From Lachnospiraceae bacterium (lineage in GTDB: Bacteria; Bacillota; Clostridia; Lachnospirales; Lachnospiraceae), in NCBI GenBank assembly GCA_015057025.1, contig SVFD01000002.1, positions 186,001 to 250,000 on the forward strand: DNA of 64,000 nucleotides, read 5' to 3'. The notes beneath the pieces are model-generated. The model worked only from the letters and a program-made list of their open reading frames with translations, ran no database searches and was not told the origin of the DNA. The translations under genes and the position numbers were made by a program. Numbering within the stretch: the stretch's first letter is position 1; the number at the start of each line of letters is the position of its first letter. This document shows, in pieces, positions 16,045 through 25,192 of this stretch.

Positions 16045-16101
16045 GGTGGTTATCCTTTCTACATTATCCTATCATTTATTTTAACTATAATTTTATAATA
16101 T

Positions 16102-16929
16102 TCAAAACTGCTCTAATCTATAATACCAGTCAGCTCCTGCCAGGGATGGCATAGGAAGGTATACATATAATACTCCGTCAACACCAATATACATGGGCAA
16201 ATCAACCGTTGTTGCATCAGCAGCAGATTGTATAAAATAATCAACATCTTCTGCTGTCATATCCGAATACATATCACTGATTTGACTTTCAAAATGTTCT
16301 TTTTCTCTCCGACAAGCTTCTTCAACAAATGCCTCTTCTGTCCAGCCATGCATTGTAAGCATTTCTGGATTGCTAATCTCCTTATCCTGTTCAAAATCAT
16401 ATGTGTAAGCATAATAATCTACACAATCATTGGGATAAGGAACAGAAACAAGAATAGCAACAACCTCTCCGTTTTCCACCACTTCATAAGTGATGTTGTA
16501 ACAAAACAAGGAGTATCCTTCGTCCATGCTGAAAAACTCATCTTGGATTATATCAACAATATCATACATTATTCTTTCATTTAAAGCTTTAGCGCTTTCC
16601 GAATCGGCATTAAACTGAGGAATCTGATAATGATAATTGTCCACATTTCCCACACTGTCCGTATAGGTTCCGGAAACATTCAATAACTCTGCAATTCTAG
16701 GATTATCCGTAACCTTTAATTCCAAATCAAAATATTCTTCCGATTCAAGATTATCCATTACTTCTTGACCTTCATTATTATCTGTTAAATCCATGGAAGA
16801 AGCATGACTTTCTTCTTGATTTATCGTTTCGCTAACCGATTCAGACACTTCTGAAGATAAATTGGTTTTGTTACACGCAAATAAAAGCATTGTTGAAAAA
16901 ATAAGGCCACATAATATCACTTTTTTCAT
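16102..16929 (-). CDS. Predicted lipoprotein with DUF3298-like C-terminal region
   Basis: 275 residues. The signal peptide MKKVILCGLIFSTMLLFAC ends in a lipobox (LFAC; lipidated Cys19). A Ser/Glu-rich linker (about 22-65) suits an extracytoplasmic spacer. The rest resembles the DUF4163/DUF3298 fold of some Firmicute surface proteins (paired beta segments, ALNERIMYDIVDIIQDEF, TYDFEQDKEISNPEML, and a C-terminal strand with VLYVYLPMPS); this assignment is tentative. ATG 16929 follows TAGGAG. It is third in a run with the upstream membrane protein and ATPase genes. Confidence 0.65.
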   Translation of the reverse strand: MKKVILCGLIFSTMLLFACNKTNLSSEVSESVSETINQEESHASSMDLTDNNEGQEVMDNLESEEYFDLELKVTDNPRIAELLNVSGTYTDSVGNVDNYHYQIPQFNADSESAKALNERIMYDIVDIIQDEFFSMDEGYSLFCYNITYEVVENGEVVAILVSVPYPNDCVDYYAYTYDFEQDKEISNPEMLTMHGWTEEAFVEEACRREKEHFESQISDMYSDMTAEDVDYFIQSAADATTVDLPMYIGVDGVLYVYLPMPSLAGADWYYRLEQF

Positions 16930-16956
16930 TTCTTTTTCTCCTAAAACAACCGTTAT

Positions 16957-17673
16957 TTAGTCGTTATTCAATTGAATACTTATTGACGATACATCAGTTC
17001 CCAATCCTCCGTCTTCCATATATCCAATAGTAACTTCAAACTCATTAGCCCATTTTTGTTCTACATATCGATCACTATATATAGAGCTTGAACCTTTATC
17101 CGGTTTTCCCATAACAGACTTAACATTACTAACGCTCATTCCTAATGTCACACCATTAGATATTTGAATATCCGTTCCATACTCTTTTTCAATATATACC
17201 GACACCACATCGCACTCTGTTATTACTTTGTCTTCTTTTCCTCTGTTTCCAAATCTGATTAATATCTTTTCACCATCTGCATTTATTACCGTATAGGAAA
17301 GGGACATTTTACCCGCCATTAATATTTCCGACTTCTCATTGGGTTCTAATTGATATCCCAATGCTTCTAAATCTGTATAAGCACAGGGAATTCCAATTTC
17401 TTCTCCTTCAATCACAATATCATAGGTCGCATTATTACCCCATATAAGATCAGCTGTACCTGCAACCATTAAAATTGGTCCTGCTATCATAAAAAAAATT
17501 GAAAATATTTTTTTACTTGAATAATGGAAATCGGTTGGTTTACCATCTTTTACATGCAAAATTCTTGACAATGAATATTCCCAACTTAAATTCGGATATT
17601 TATAATCAACAATGCCAATTATGGTCATTAATAATCCAAATATGATTAAAAAAATTATAATTAATTTATCCAT
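16957..17673 (-). CDS. Two-helix membrane protein of unknown function (DUF6199-like N-terminus)
   Basis: 238 residues. Hydrophobic helices at about 4-22 and 57-75 flank a basic loop containing SWEYSLSRILHV, reminiscent of the DUF6199 type of small membrane domain. The C-terminal ~150 residues are hydrophilic and beta-rich (DIVIEGEEIGIPCAYTDLE, SLSYTVINADGEK), with a late MGKPDKGSSS segment as in SmpA/OmlA-like or lipoprotein-associated repeats. I cannot assign a function. ATG 17673 follows AGGGAG; spacing to the flanking genes (about 28 bases each side) suggests one transcript with the ATPase and the lipoprotein. Confidence 0.6.
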   Translation of the reverse strand: MDKLIIIFLIIFGLLMTIIGIVDYKYPNLSWEYSLSRILHVKDGKPTDFHYSSKKIFSIFFMIAGPILMVAGTADLIWGNNATYDIVIEGEEIGIPCAYTDLEALGYQLEPNEKSEILMAGKMSLSYTVINADGEKILIRFGNRGKEDKVITECDVVSVYIEKEYGTDIQISNGVTLGMSVSNVKSVMGKPDKGSSSIYSDRYVEQKWANEFEVTIGYMEDGGLGTDVSSISIQLNND

Positions 17674-17701
17674 CTTTTCTCCCTATTACAAGTAATATGA
17701 C

Positions 17702-19081
17702 CTATAAATCATTCATATCCACAAGATACACGCCTTCTTTTTTCTTGGCAAGTTCCTTTACTTCTTCTGTAAAACCATCTGCGGAGAAAAAGAAACAATG
17801 TTCCGGACGAAGATGAGCTTCTTTTGCAAGTCCTACATTAAATTCTACCATATCTAAATCAAGGGCCCGGCCGCTTGTATTACAGAATCCAAGTAATGTA
17901 TTACGTTTTGCATCCTGTCCAACTACATCAATTCGCCCGTTTTTACCAACCCACTCACCATGGCGGGTATATTGGACAGGCAATTTACCTCTTTCATTCA
18001 GAATATCCAAATATTCCGCACAAATTTTACCATAACCGGCACTGATATAATCCGAAATTTCATCCGCTATGTATATATCATAAAATTCTGCAGCACTTAA
18101 AACACCTAACTCATCATAATGAGGGAAGATAAAATGATACCAGAACTGCACCAACGGATCGCAAATACGGTATACACCCTTCTTAGAATTACGATTATCA
18201 GCAGTTTCATAGGAAAATACCTTTTCAACCAGCTCCAGTGCCATTAAATTCTTCAAATATACGCTGATTTTGGCTCTTGAAAAACCTGTATGGGCATATA
18301 AATCATTTAATTTTTCCCTGCCTTCCGCCAATGCCGCAAGAATCGTGCCATACACACTTAATTCACGAAGTTCATCACTGATACGGTTTAACCCTTCCGT
18401 TGCCAATACAGCTTTTTTATTTAAAAAGAGCTTACATATATTCTCTTTTAGGTCTGATTTAATATCAAAGCACGTCCAATAACCGGGATTTCCGCCTGCA
18501 ATACTGTAAATTTGTATACACTTCTTGGTATCATTTGTATCATAAAAACAAACCATATCAAGAAAACTCATGGATTTTACTTTTAAAAAGCCTGAAATCG
18601 CAAACGCATTACGACCAATTTTTGAAATAAACGTATTTTCCACCCAGCCAATGGCATTAGACGCCAATACAATCATAAAACGACCGCGATACTCCTCATT
18701 TACAAGAAAAGCCGTCAACGCATTCATAAAATCATCGCTGTTTCTTACCGCCCAATGAAAATCTTCAATGATGAGTAACGACTTACCTTCTTCATTGTCC
18801 TTATGACACAACAATCCAAGCGCCTCAAAAAGCGCAGAAAAATCAGGATATTCCGCGAGAGAAATACCCTGATTTCTTATTTTCTTTGACCAGACATAAC
18901 ACTGCTGTCTCGGACTGCACTGTCCTGCACAAAGATGAATGACATGTTTATCCTTTGCAAATTCCTGCAAAAGTGAACTAACGCCTAAGCCTTTCTGCCC
19001 ATACAGTACAATAAGACTGTTATCAGCCTGATTATAATATTGTGTTAAATAGTCCAATTCCTGCGAACGTCCGATTAACAT
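17702..19081 (-). CDS. MNS/archaeal-type STAND ATPase homologue with degenerate P-loop and DUF234-like C-terminus
   Basis: 459 residues. The start IGRSQELDYL and the following LYGQKGLGVSSLL align with the xxYGRRRVGKTxLL start of the ATPases that carry a C-terminal DUF234 domain, but the P-loop Lys is Val34. The Walker B-like LLIIEDFHWA (about 102-111) keeps acidic residues. A winged-helix segment (SRAKISVYLKNLMALELVEK) and a C-terminal segment GRIDVVGQDAKRN follow. The usual GExK of the nuclease-like DUF234 part reads GFCN, so that site also looks degraded. Hence it is probably not a normal ATPase; a regulatory or toxin-antitoxin-like binding role is possible but unproven. ATG 19081 follows AAAGGA. 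Confidence 0.7.
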   Translation of the reverse strand: MLIGRSQELDYLTQYYNQADNSLIVLYGQKGLGVSSLLQEFAKDKHVIHLCAGQCSPRQQCYVWSKKIRNQGISLAEYPDFSALFEALGLLCHKDNEEGKSLLIIEDFHWAVRNSDDFMNALTAFLVNEEYRGRFMIVLASNAIGWVENTFISKIGRNAFAISGFLKVKSMSFLDMVCFYDTNDTKKCIQIYSIAGGNPGYWTCFDIKSDLKENICKLFLNKKAVLATEGLNRISDELRELSVYGTILAALAEGREKLNDLYAHTGFSRAKISVYLKNLMALELVEKVFSYETADNRNSKKGVYRICDPLVQFWYHFIFPHYDELGVLSAAEFYDIYIADEISDYISAGYGKICAEYLDILNERGKLPVQYTRHGEWVGKNGRIDVVGQDAKRNTLLGFCNTSGRALDLDMVEFNVGLAKEAHLRPEHCFFFSADGFTEEVKELAKKKEGVYLVDMNDL

Positions 19082-19104
19082 ATGTTTTCCTTTTTATTCA
19101 AACC

Positions 19105-20190
19105 TTATTTCTTGGTAATATATCCCTGAGCTTTTAACAATTCAGCACAAAGTACAGCACCGCCTGCAGCGCCTCTTACGGTATTATGCGAAAGGCCTAC
19201 AAACTTCCAGTCATAGATACTGTCTTCACGGATACGGCCAACACTGATACCCATACCCTTTTCATAATCAACATCCAAAGTTACCTGAGGTCTGTTGTCT
19301 TCCTCTAAATACTGGATAAACTGCTTGGGAGCACTGGGAAGCTCTAATTCCTGAGGTACACCCTTGAAGTTCACAAGCTTTTCAATTAACTGCTCTTTGG
19401 TAGGCTGCTTTTTAAACTTTACAAATACAGATGCTGTATGTCCGTTTAATACCGGCACACGGATACACTGGCTTGTAATCTTAATATGGTCAGCAGGTGC
19501 AATTACACCATCCTTAATTTCGCCCCAGATTCTAAGAGGTTCTTTTTCACTCTTTTCTTCTTCGCCACCAATGTAAGGAATGATATTTTCAACCATTTCA
19601 GGCCAATCCTTGAAGGTCTTTCCGGCACCGGAAATTGCCTGATATGTAGAAACAACCACTTCGTAAGGCTCAAACTCTGCCCATGCTGTTAAAACAGGCG
19701 CATAACTCTGAATAGAGCAATTAGGTTTTACAGCAATGAAACCTCTCTTTGTTCCGAGACGCTTCTTCTGGAACTCAATTACGTTCATATGATCAGGATT
19801 AATCTCGGGCACAACCATAGGAACATCAGGAGTCCATCTGTGAGCTGAATTGTTACTTACAACGGGCACTTCAGCCTTGGCATAAGCTTCTTCAATTGCC
19901 TTAATTTCGTCCTTTGTCATATCTACAGCGCTGAATACAAAATCAACTTCTGCCGCAATTTTATCAATTTCATTTACATCAAGAACTACAAGGTTCTTAA
20001 CTGCTTCAGGCATAGGTGTAGTCATTTTCCAACGTCCGCCAACTGCCTCTTCATATGTTTTACCTGCAGAACGGGGACTTGCTGCGATTAAAACCACTTC
20101 AAACCAAGGATGATTTTCAAGAAGTGAGATAAATCTCTGTCCTACCATACCTGTTCCGCCTAAAATACCAACTCTTAATTTGTCGCTCAT
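19105..20190 (-). CDS. asd: Aspartate-semialdehyde dehydrogenase, archaeal/fungal type
   Basis: 361 residues. NADPH-dependent reductive dephosphorylation of aspartyl phosphate, the branch point to lysine/diaminopimelate, threonine and methionine. GILGGTGMVGQRF forms the nucleotide-binding loop; KPNCSIQ holds the catalytic Cys; ISGAGKTF and HTASVFVKF carry further active-site positions. Sequence style is that of the archaeal/yeast branch rather than the usual bacterial Asd. ATG 20190 follows AGGAG. The preceding 110-base interval to argH shows no obvious riboswitch. Confidence 0.95.
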   Translation of the reverse strand: MSDKLRVGILGGTGMVGQRFISLLENHPWFEVVLIAASPRSAGKTYEEAVGGRWKMTTPMPEAVKNLVVLDVNEIDKIAAEVDFVFSAVDMTKDEIKAIEEAYAKAEVPVVSNNSAHRWTPDVPMVVPEINPDHMNVIEFQKKRLGTKRGFIAVKPNCSIQSYAPVLTAWAEFEPYEVVVSTYQAISGAGKTFKDWPEMVENIIPYIGGEEEKSEKEPLRIWGEIKDGVIAPADHIKITSQCIRVPVLNGHTASVFVKFKKQPTKEQLIEKLVNFKGVPQELELPSAPKQFIQYLEEDNRPQVTLDVDYEKGMGISVGRIREDSIYDWKFVGLSHNTVRGAAGGAVLCAELLKAQGYITKK

Positions 20191-20300
20191 AACTTTTTAC
20201 TCCTCTTGTTTTCAATTTTGCGATATAAAATCTAAATCCAAATGCAATAGATATTATATTCTTTATCGCTTTTATAATAAATCTTACGATTCATTCACAA

Positions 20301-21689
20301 TTATAATGACTTACTGTCTTTCAAATATGCTTCATACATTGCAATCACTTTGTCCATAGCTTCCCGCCCCGGCGCACCAAGAGTCAATCTCTTATTTACA
20401 CAGGTTTCCAAGCTGATTGCATCATAGATATCTTCTTCAAAAGCAGGACAAAGTTCCTTAAATTCATCTATAGACAAATCTTCGATCGCACAATTTTTAT
20501 CAATACATAAAAGAACCATGCGACCAATAATTCCATGAGCATCACGGAAAGGAACCCCTTTATTTACAAGATAATCCGCAGCATCTGTTGCATTGGTAAA
20601 ACCATTCATGGCACTCTTAGCCATTACATCCTTGCGGAATGAAATGGTGGACAGCATACCGGTAAAAAGATACAGACAATCACCGACGGTCTCAAATGCA
20701 TCAAAGGCCATTTCTTTATCTTCCTGCATATCTTTGTTATATGCCAAAGGTAATCCCTTCATAGTGGTAAGAATTGAAATAAGCGCTCCATAAACGCGAC
20801 CTGTTTTTCCTCTTACCAATTCTGCAATATCAGGATTCTTTTTCTGGGGCATAATGCTGCTTCCTGTAGAATATGCATCATCCATCTCCACAAAACGATA
20901 CTCATTGGAATTCCAAAGAATCAATTCTTCCGAAAATCTGCTTAAATGCATCATTACAGTAGAAAATGCAGATAAAAGTTCAATTACGTAATCTCTATCG
21001 GATACAGAATCCATACTGTTTCTGGTAGGGCCATCAAATCCAAGTAATTCAGCAGTATAAGCTCTATCCAGAGGATATGTGGTTCCTGCCATTGCCCCTG
21101 AACCTAAAGGACATAAGTTCATACGTTTTCTGATATCTGCAAGACGCTGTCTGTCTCTTACAAACATTTCAAAATATGCACTCATATAATGAGCCAATGT
21201 TGTAGGCTGTGCCTTCTGTAAATGGGTAAATCCGGGCATATATGTATCTGTATTATTTCTAATAATATCAAGAAGCACCATTAATAAATCTTTTAACAAG
21301 ACATCTGTATGGTCAATGACATTTCTGGTATAAAGCTTCATATCAAGCGCTACCTGGTCATTACGGCTTCTTCCTGTATGAAGTCTCTTTCCCGCATCTC
21401 CGATTCTGTCGATCAAATTTGCTTCCACAAAACTGTGTATATCTTCATAACGGCTTGAAATTTCTAACTTACCGCTTTCAATATCAGCTAAAATACTTTC
21501 CAAGCCTGCGATAATCGCATCTACATCTTCCTGTGAGATAATCCCCTGCTTACCCAGCATTTTACTGTGTGCAATACTACCTTCAATATCCTGACGATAC
21601 ATTTTTTGATCAAATCCAATAGATGCATTAAACTGATATACGGCTTCATCGGTTTCTTTTGTGAATCTGCCGCCCCAAAGCTGTGCCAT
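20301..21689 (-). CDS. argH: Argininosuccinate lyase
   Basis: 462 residues from ATG 21689 (MAQLWGGRF), preceded by GGAG at about 7 bases; the 15-residue longer frame has no site. It cleaves argininosuccinate to arginine and fumarate, the last step of arginine synthesis. Family signatures: MAQLWGGRFTKETD, TGRSRNDQVALDMKLY, THLQKAQPTTLAHY, and the fumarase-superfamily signature GSSIMPQKKNPD. argG is not in the window. It lies between tRNA-Thr and asd, on the same strand as both; a terminator separates it from the tRNA. Confidence 0.96.
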   Translation of the reverse strand: MAQLWGGRFTKETDEAVYQFNASIGFDQKMYRQDIEGSIAHSKMLGKQGIISQEDVDAIIAGLESILADIESGKLEISSRYEDIHSFVEANLIDRIGDAGKRLHTGRSRNDQVALDMKLYTRNVIDHTDVLLKDLLMVLLDIIRNNTDTYMPGFTHLQKAQPTTLAHYMSAYFEMFVRDRQRLADIRKRMNLCPLGSGAMAGTTYPLDRAYTAELLGFDGPTRNSMDSVSDRDYVIELLSAFSTVMMHLSRFSEELILWNSNEYRFVEMDDAYSTGSSIMPQKKNPDIAELVRGKTGRVYGALISILTTMKGLPLAYNKDMQEDKEMAFDAFETVGDCLYLFTGMLSTISFRKDVMAKSAMNGFTNATDAADYLVNKGVPFRDAHGIIGRMVLLCIDKNCAIEDLSIDEFKELCPAFEEDIYDAISLETCVNKRLTLGAPGREAMDKVIAMYEAYLKDSKSL

Positions 21690-21755
21690 AGTACTCTCCG
21701 TTCTAATTTCCACATGTGTTGTATGCGGAAACATATCAACTAGTATATTCTTGTG

Positions 21756-21787
21756 AAAAAACCATACCCGTAACGGATATGGTTTTT
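21756..21787 (-). terminator. Intrinsic terminator of tRNA-Thr
   Basis: Stem AAAAACCATA/TATGGTTTTT (21757-21766 with 21778-21787), with an inner CCG/CGG pair, followed on the minus strand by six T. It begins two bases after the 3' end of the tRNA. Confidence 0.85.
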
Positions 21788-21788
21788 A

Positions 21789-21861
21789 AGCTGGAAATCG
21801 GATTCGAACCGACGACCCCTTCATTACGAGTGAAGTGCTCTACCGACTGAGCTATTCCAGC
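21789..21861 (-). tRNA. tRNA-Thr, anticodon CGU
   Basis: Minus-strand cloverleaf of 73 bases without an encoded CCA: acceptor GCTGGAA/TTCCAGC, D arm GCTC...GAGC, anticodon stem CTTCA/TGAAG with loop CTCGTAA (anticodon CGT, reading ACG), variable GGGTC, T arm GTCGG-TTCGAAT-CCGAT, discriminator T. All stems pair. A consensus-like promoter lies upstream and a terminator follows at once, so it is a single-gene unit. Confidence 0.97.
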
Positions 21862-21882
21862 AGAACAAAACAGTCCTGTGTT

Positions 21883-21911
21883 ATTATATCCGTTACGGAA
21901 CTATTTTGCAA
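21883..21911 (-). promoter_or_regulatory. Sigma-A promoter of tRNA-Thr
   Basis: On the minus strand TTGCAA (21906-21911), a 17-base spacer and TATAAT (21883-21888), about 20 bases upstream of the tRNA. The spacer holds the palindrome CCGTAACGG. Confidence 0.85.
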
Positions 21912-21925
21912 GATAAAAATATCTC

Positions 21926-22765
21926 TTATTTATTTTCCTTCTCAGGCTCTAAAACAACAAGTTTCTGATAAGGAATTTCAATGCCCTCTTCATTAAAACG
22001 CGCAAGAACGTTTTCAAGAATTCTCTGCTTTGCAAAACGGAACGCTTCATTCTTTACATAACAGCGTCCGCCGATTACAATTGCCGAGGAACCCAGTTCA
22101 TCCAAATACACTTCCACATCAGATGCGTTAATGCATGCATCATCTGTTTTGAATGCTTCAGCAACAATACCCATTGCACCCTTCCAATCTGCTTCATATG
22201 CCACACCAAACTTAAGCTCTAACAAGCGATTAGGCGTCTTCGTCACATTGGTAAGGCTTGTATTGGCAAGAGTTCCGTTAGGCAAAACTACCGTTCTATC
22301 ATCTATAGTCTGCAATTTGGTATAAAACAAAGATATTTCGGTTACAGTACCTGCATTTCCTTTATTGTCTTCAATTATATAATCGCCAACTTTAAACGGT
22401 TTCAACAGGATAATCAAAATGCCTCCGGCAAAGTTTGACAAACTTCCTTGAATTGCAAGACCGACTGCAACACCGGCAGAACCCAAAATTGCAACAATAC
22501 TTGCAGCATCCACTCCAAAAGTACCTGCAATGATGAAGCCCAACACAATATATAAAGCAACTGTAATAATAGAAGCAAGAAAACCTGCCGTTCCTTCTTC
22601 CACATCAAACTTGGTAAACGTACGTTTAAGGAGTTTCTTTACCCATTTAATCAGCCAATATCCGATAAATAAAGTAAGCACAACAAAAAGAATTCTTCCG
22701 CCGAGGTTCAATACTCCTTCGGAAAGGTTTCCTAATAATTGATTAAAAATCTGTTCAATATCCAT
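21926..22765 (-). CDS. MscS-family mechanosensitive ion channel
   Basis: 279 residues. Three N-terminal helices (about 20-40, 62-84, 88-110). The third carries the Gly/Ala-rich pore sequence VAILGSAGVAVGLAIQGSLSN, followed by FAGGILIILLKPFKVGDYI, the MscS signature. The soluble beta and C-terminal domains follow (RTVVLPNGTLAN; NEEGIEIPYQ). It opens under membrane tension to release solutes on osmotic downshock. Length is that of E. coli MscS (286). ATG 22765 is preceded by GGGGAGG with a short spacer. It is 59 bases downstream of the branching-enzyme homologue. Confidence 0.93.
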   Translation of the reverse strand: MDIEQIFNQLLGNLSEGVLNLGGRILFVVLTLFIGYWLIKWVKKLLKRTFTKFDVEEGTAGFLASIITVALYIVLGFIIAGTFGVDAASIVAILGSAGVAVGLAIQGSLSNFAGGILIILLKPFKVGDYIIEDNKGNAGTVTEISLFYTKLQTIDDRTVVLPNGTLANTSLTNVTKTPNRLLELKFGVAYEADWKGAMGIVAEAFKTDDACINASDVEVYLDELGSSAIVIGGRCYVKNEAFRFAKQRILENVLARFNEEGIEIPYQKLVVLEPEKENK

Positions 22766-22824
22766 ACATCCTCCCCAAATGTATTATTCAAATTATGCAT
22801 CACACATTTTCAAAACTCTATTTT

Positions 22825-25149
22825 TTATTTTTCTTCCAGAAGTTTTTCTAATTCCTTAATTCTGGTTTCTGCATCTTTAATTGCTTCCGCAATTACTTCA
22901 TCACGGCGTTTTTCAATTTTGGCGCGTTCTGCTTTAACATAAGCAATTCTTAACTGTCTCTTATGCTCCGCAATCTCAGCAAGTTCTTTAGCCGTAAAAG
23001 GCTTATATGCGAATACTGAAACGCTCATAGAAGCAGCTTTTACCGTTAATATATTGACGTTCTCATCATAAGGTGCTTCCTCTGTTACAATGGTTTTAGC
23101 ATTCACAATTCCACTGCCGCCGAACGCCTCATTTTCAGTAGTGAAAATTTCGCTATATTTACCGCCAAAAGGCACAATTAATTTTAACGCATCATACTCT
23201 TCATTAGAGAAATTAGCCACAACATAAAGCATTTCATTCTTTTTGCCACTCTTACGGATAAAAGTAACTACATTTGCCACATCTGCCTTATGGTCAATCC
23301 ACTGAAGACTTCCCTTTATTTCATCAAAACCATATAAAAGTTTATCACCTGCATATAACTTATTTAATTCTCCAGCAAAAACATCAAACCCGACAGCAAA
23401 CTCATTGCGTTTTTCTTTCTTAGATACCGATTCTACCAATGCTCTGATATCAGGGCAGAATAATTTTTTACCGGGATATAACATGGTATATGCATAAAGA
23501 ACACGCATAGCAGCATAATTATCTTCCATAATTCCCGGGAAATTCTTAAGCATACCATTCTTTATTATATTGGCAGATAATGGAAGAACAAAATTCTCAT
23601 TATATGCATAGTCCAGACCCGAAAGCATCGTAAGAAGTTTTTTTGCTCTCTGCGAAGGCTCTGTCTTTATATAATCATACAATTCCTTTGTAAACCCATT
23701 GTTTCGCACAAAATCAAAACCGAGAGAATTTTTATTCTTATCGGATGCTTCAGCCCAAACTGCATCAATGTCACCAACCGTAATACTTCCCGGAAAATCT
23801 GTCTTAATTTGCTTATTTAAACTTTTAATAAAATCAATAAATTCCAGATTTTCCTTACCGCCATAGGCATTTGATACCCATTCGCTTCTGCCGTAATCAA
23901 GATACAAAACAGAAGCTAAATTATTAAAGCACATACCATCAAAATGATATTTTTTCATCCAGTAATATGCATTTGAAATCAAAAAACTCTTAACTTCCGG
24001 GCGCTGATATTGAAAAACATTTGCATCAAAAACAGGCTGATATCCCTGTCTCTTATCTGCATGTTCATACAGATTACTTCCGTCAAACCATTCCAAACCA
24101 TTGGAATCCTTAGCAAAATACGCAACTGACCAATCAATAAGCACAGACAATCCGGCTTTATGACACTCATTTACAAACTCCTTAACAACAGCACCTTCTT
24201 CTAAGGTTGCATCAGGTGCGTAGTAGAAAAGTGTTTGATATACATCCATTTTATCCTTCGAAAAACCTGCAACCGGTGCCAATTCAATATGGGTATATCC
24301 GAATTTCACAAGCTTTGTCACTACTTCTTTTAAAACAGTTGTAAGCTTCTTTTTGCCTTTTCCAGCTTCATTTACAATATCAATCAAGGAAACCTGACCG
24401 ATATGTACAGGCTGTGACACTAATTTATTGCCGGAGGTCTTTATCCATTCTTTATCCGTCCATGAAAAAGTACTGTCTTCACTAACGACAGCATATCCGT
24501 CCTCATTTAGAACAGTCGCATAAGGATCATCTTTTAATAAAATTTCATTGCCTCTTACCTTAAGTTCAAAACGGTATACATCTCCTGCTTTTACGCCGGG
24601 AATAAATAGTGTGAAAATACCGTATTCATCTAATTTTTCCATCGAATGAACTCTGCCATCCCAATGATTCCACTCGCCAATAACACTGACTCGCAAGGCG
24701 TTAGGTGCCCAAACAGCAAAATTCACACCTTCTTTACCGTTTAAGGTCATAAAATGAGCGCCTAAAATTCTATACGCATCTGTGCAATTTCCATTTATAA
24801 ACTCTTCAAAAGAATCTTTAGGAATAACAGGTGCGTAATCATAGGCATTCTCTATGATTACATTTTTATCCTCTTTGGTAAGTACTTTATAACAATATGT
24901 TTTTTTAGCAGTGCCTGCTACAAAAGCCGCAAAGAATCCTTCTTCATCAACCATTTCCATTTGAACGGTATCAGCTTCTTTTCCTTCCAAAACTACCCAG
25001 GCTTCCTTTGCAAAGGGCAAAAAAGCCTGAATCAAAGTTTCTTTTCCGCTCTTCTGCGGTGCTAAAATCTCAAAAGGATGTGCATTATCAGAATACACGA
25101 TAGATTCAATTGCTTCCCAGTCCATTTTGGCATACTGTTTTTTGGTCAT
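22825..25149 (-). CDS. 1,4-alpha-glucan branching enzyme (GlgB) homologue lacking all catalytic residues
   Basis: 774 residues. Order: N1-type region (about 15-105), CBM48 (about 128-212; GVNFAVWAPNALRVSVIGEW), GH13 barrel (about 250-610), C-terminal beta domain, and an unusual ~60-residue charged helical tail of Lys/Glu/Ala (715-774). The GH13 scaffold is recognisable (ISNAYYWMKKYHFDG; LASVLYLDYGR; YGGKENLE), but the active site is gone. Region I DWVPxHF reads DWSVAYF (His to Tyr344). Region II DGLRVD reads DGMCFN (Arg to Cys407, nucleophile to Asn409). Region III acid/base Glu is Asp460. Region IV SHDE reads SANI (His to Ala526, Asp to Asn527). It should bind but not branch glucan. The frame is intact, with AAAGGA before ATG 25149. 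Neighbours are DUF1015 upstream and mscS downstream. Confidence 0.88.
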   Translation of the reverse strand: MTKKQYAKMDWEAIESIVYSDNAHPFEILAPQKSGKETLIQAFLPFAKEAWVVLEGKEADTVQMEMVDEEGFFAAFVAGTAKKTYCYKVLTKEDKNVIIENAYDYAPVIPKDSFEEFINGNCTDAYRILGAHFMTLNGKEGVNFAVWAPNALRVSVIGEWNHWDGRVHSMEKLDEYGIFTLFIPGVKAGDVYRFELKVRGNEILLKDDPYATVLNEDGYAVVSEDSTFSWTDKEWIKTSGNKLVSQPVHIGQVSLIDIVNEAGKGKKKLTTVLKEVVTKLVKFGYTHIELAPVAGFSKDKMDVYQTLFYYAPDATLEEGAVVKEFVNECHKAGLSVLIDWSVAYFAKDSNGLEWFDGSNLYEHADKRQGYQPVFDANVFQYQRPEVKSFLISNAYYWMKKYHFDGMCFNNLASVLYLDYGRSEWVSNAYGGKENLEFIDFIKSLNKQIKTDFPGSITVGDIDAVWAEASDKNKNSLGFDFVRNNGFTKELYDYIKTEPSQRAKKLLTMLSGLDYAYNENFVLPLSANIIKNGMLKNFPGIMEDNYAAMRVLYAYTMLYPGKKLFCPDIRALVESVSKKEKRNEFAVGFDVFAGELNKLYAGDKLLYGFDEIKGSLQWIDHKADVANVVTFIRKSGKKNEMLYVVANFSNEEYDALKLIVPFGGKYSEIFTTENEAFGGSGIVNAKTIVTEEAPYDENVNILTVKAASMSVSVFAYKPFTAKELAEIAEHKRQLRIAYVKAERAKIEKRRDEVIAEAIKDAETRIKELEKLLEEK

Positions 25150-25192
25150 ATTGTTATTTCCTTTCTGCTAATCGTTTGTATAGTTACTATTC

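Noticed and set aside
22825-25149. Calling the GlgB homologue a pseudogene
   Set aside because: No stop, frameshift or truncation; scaffold motifs are conserved and the ribosome site is good. Loss is limited to catalytic positions, so it is listed as a protein-coding gene.
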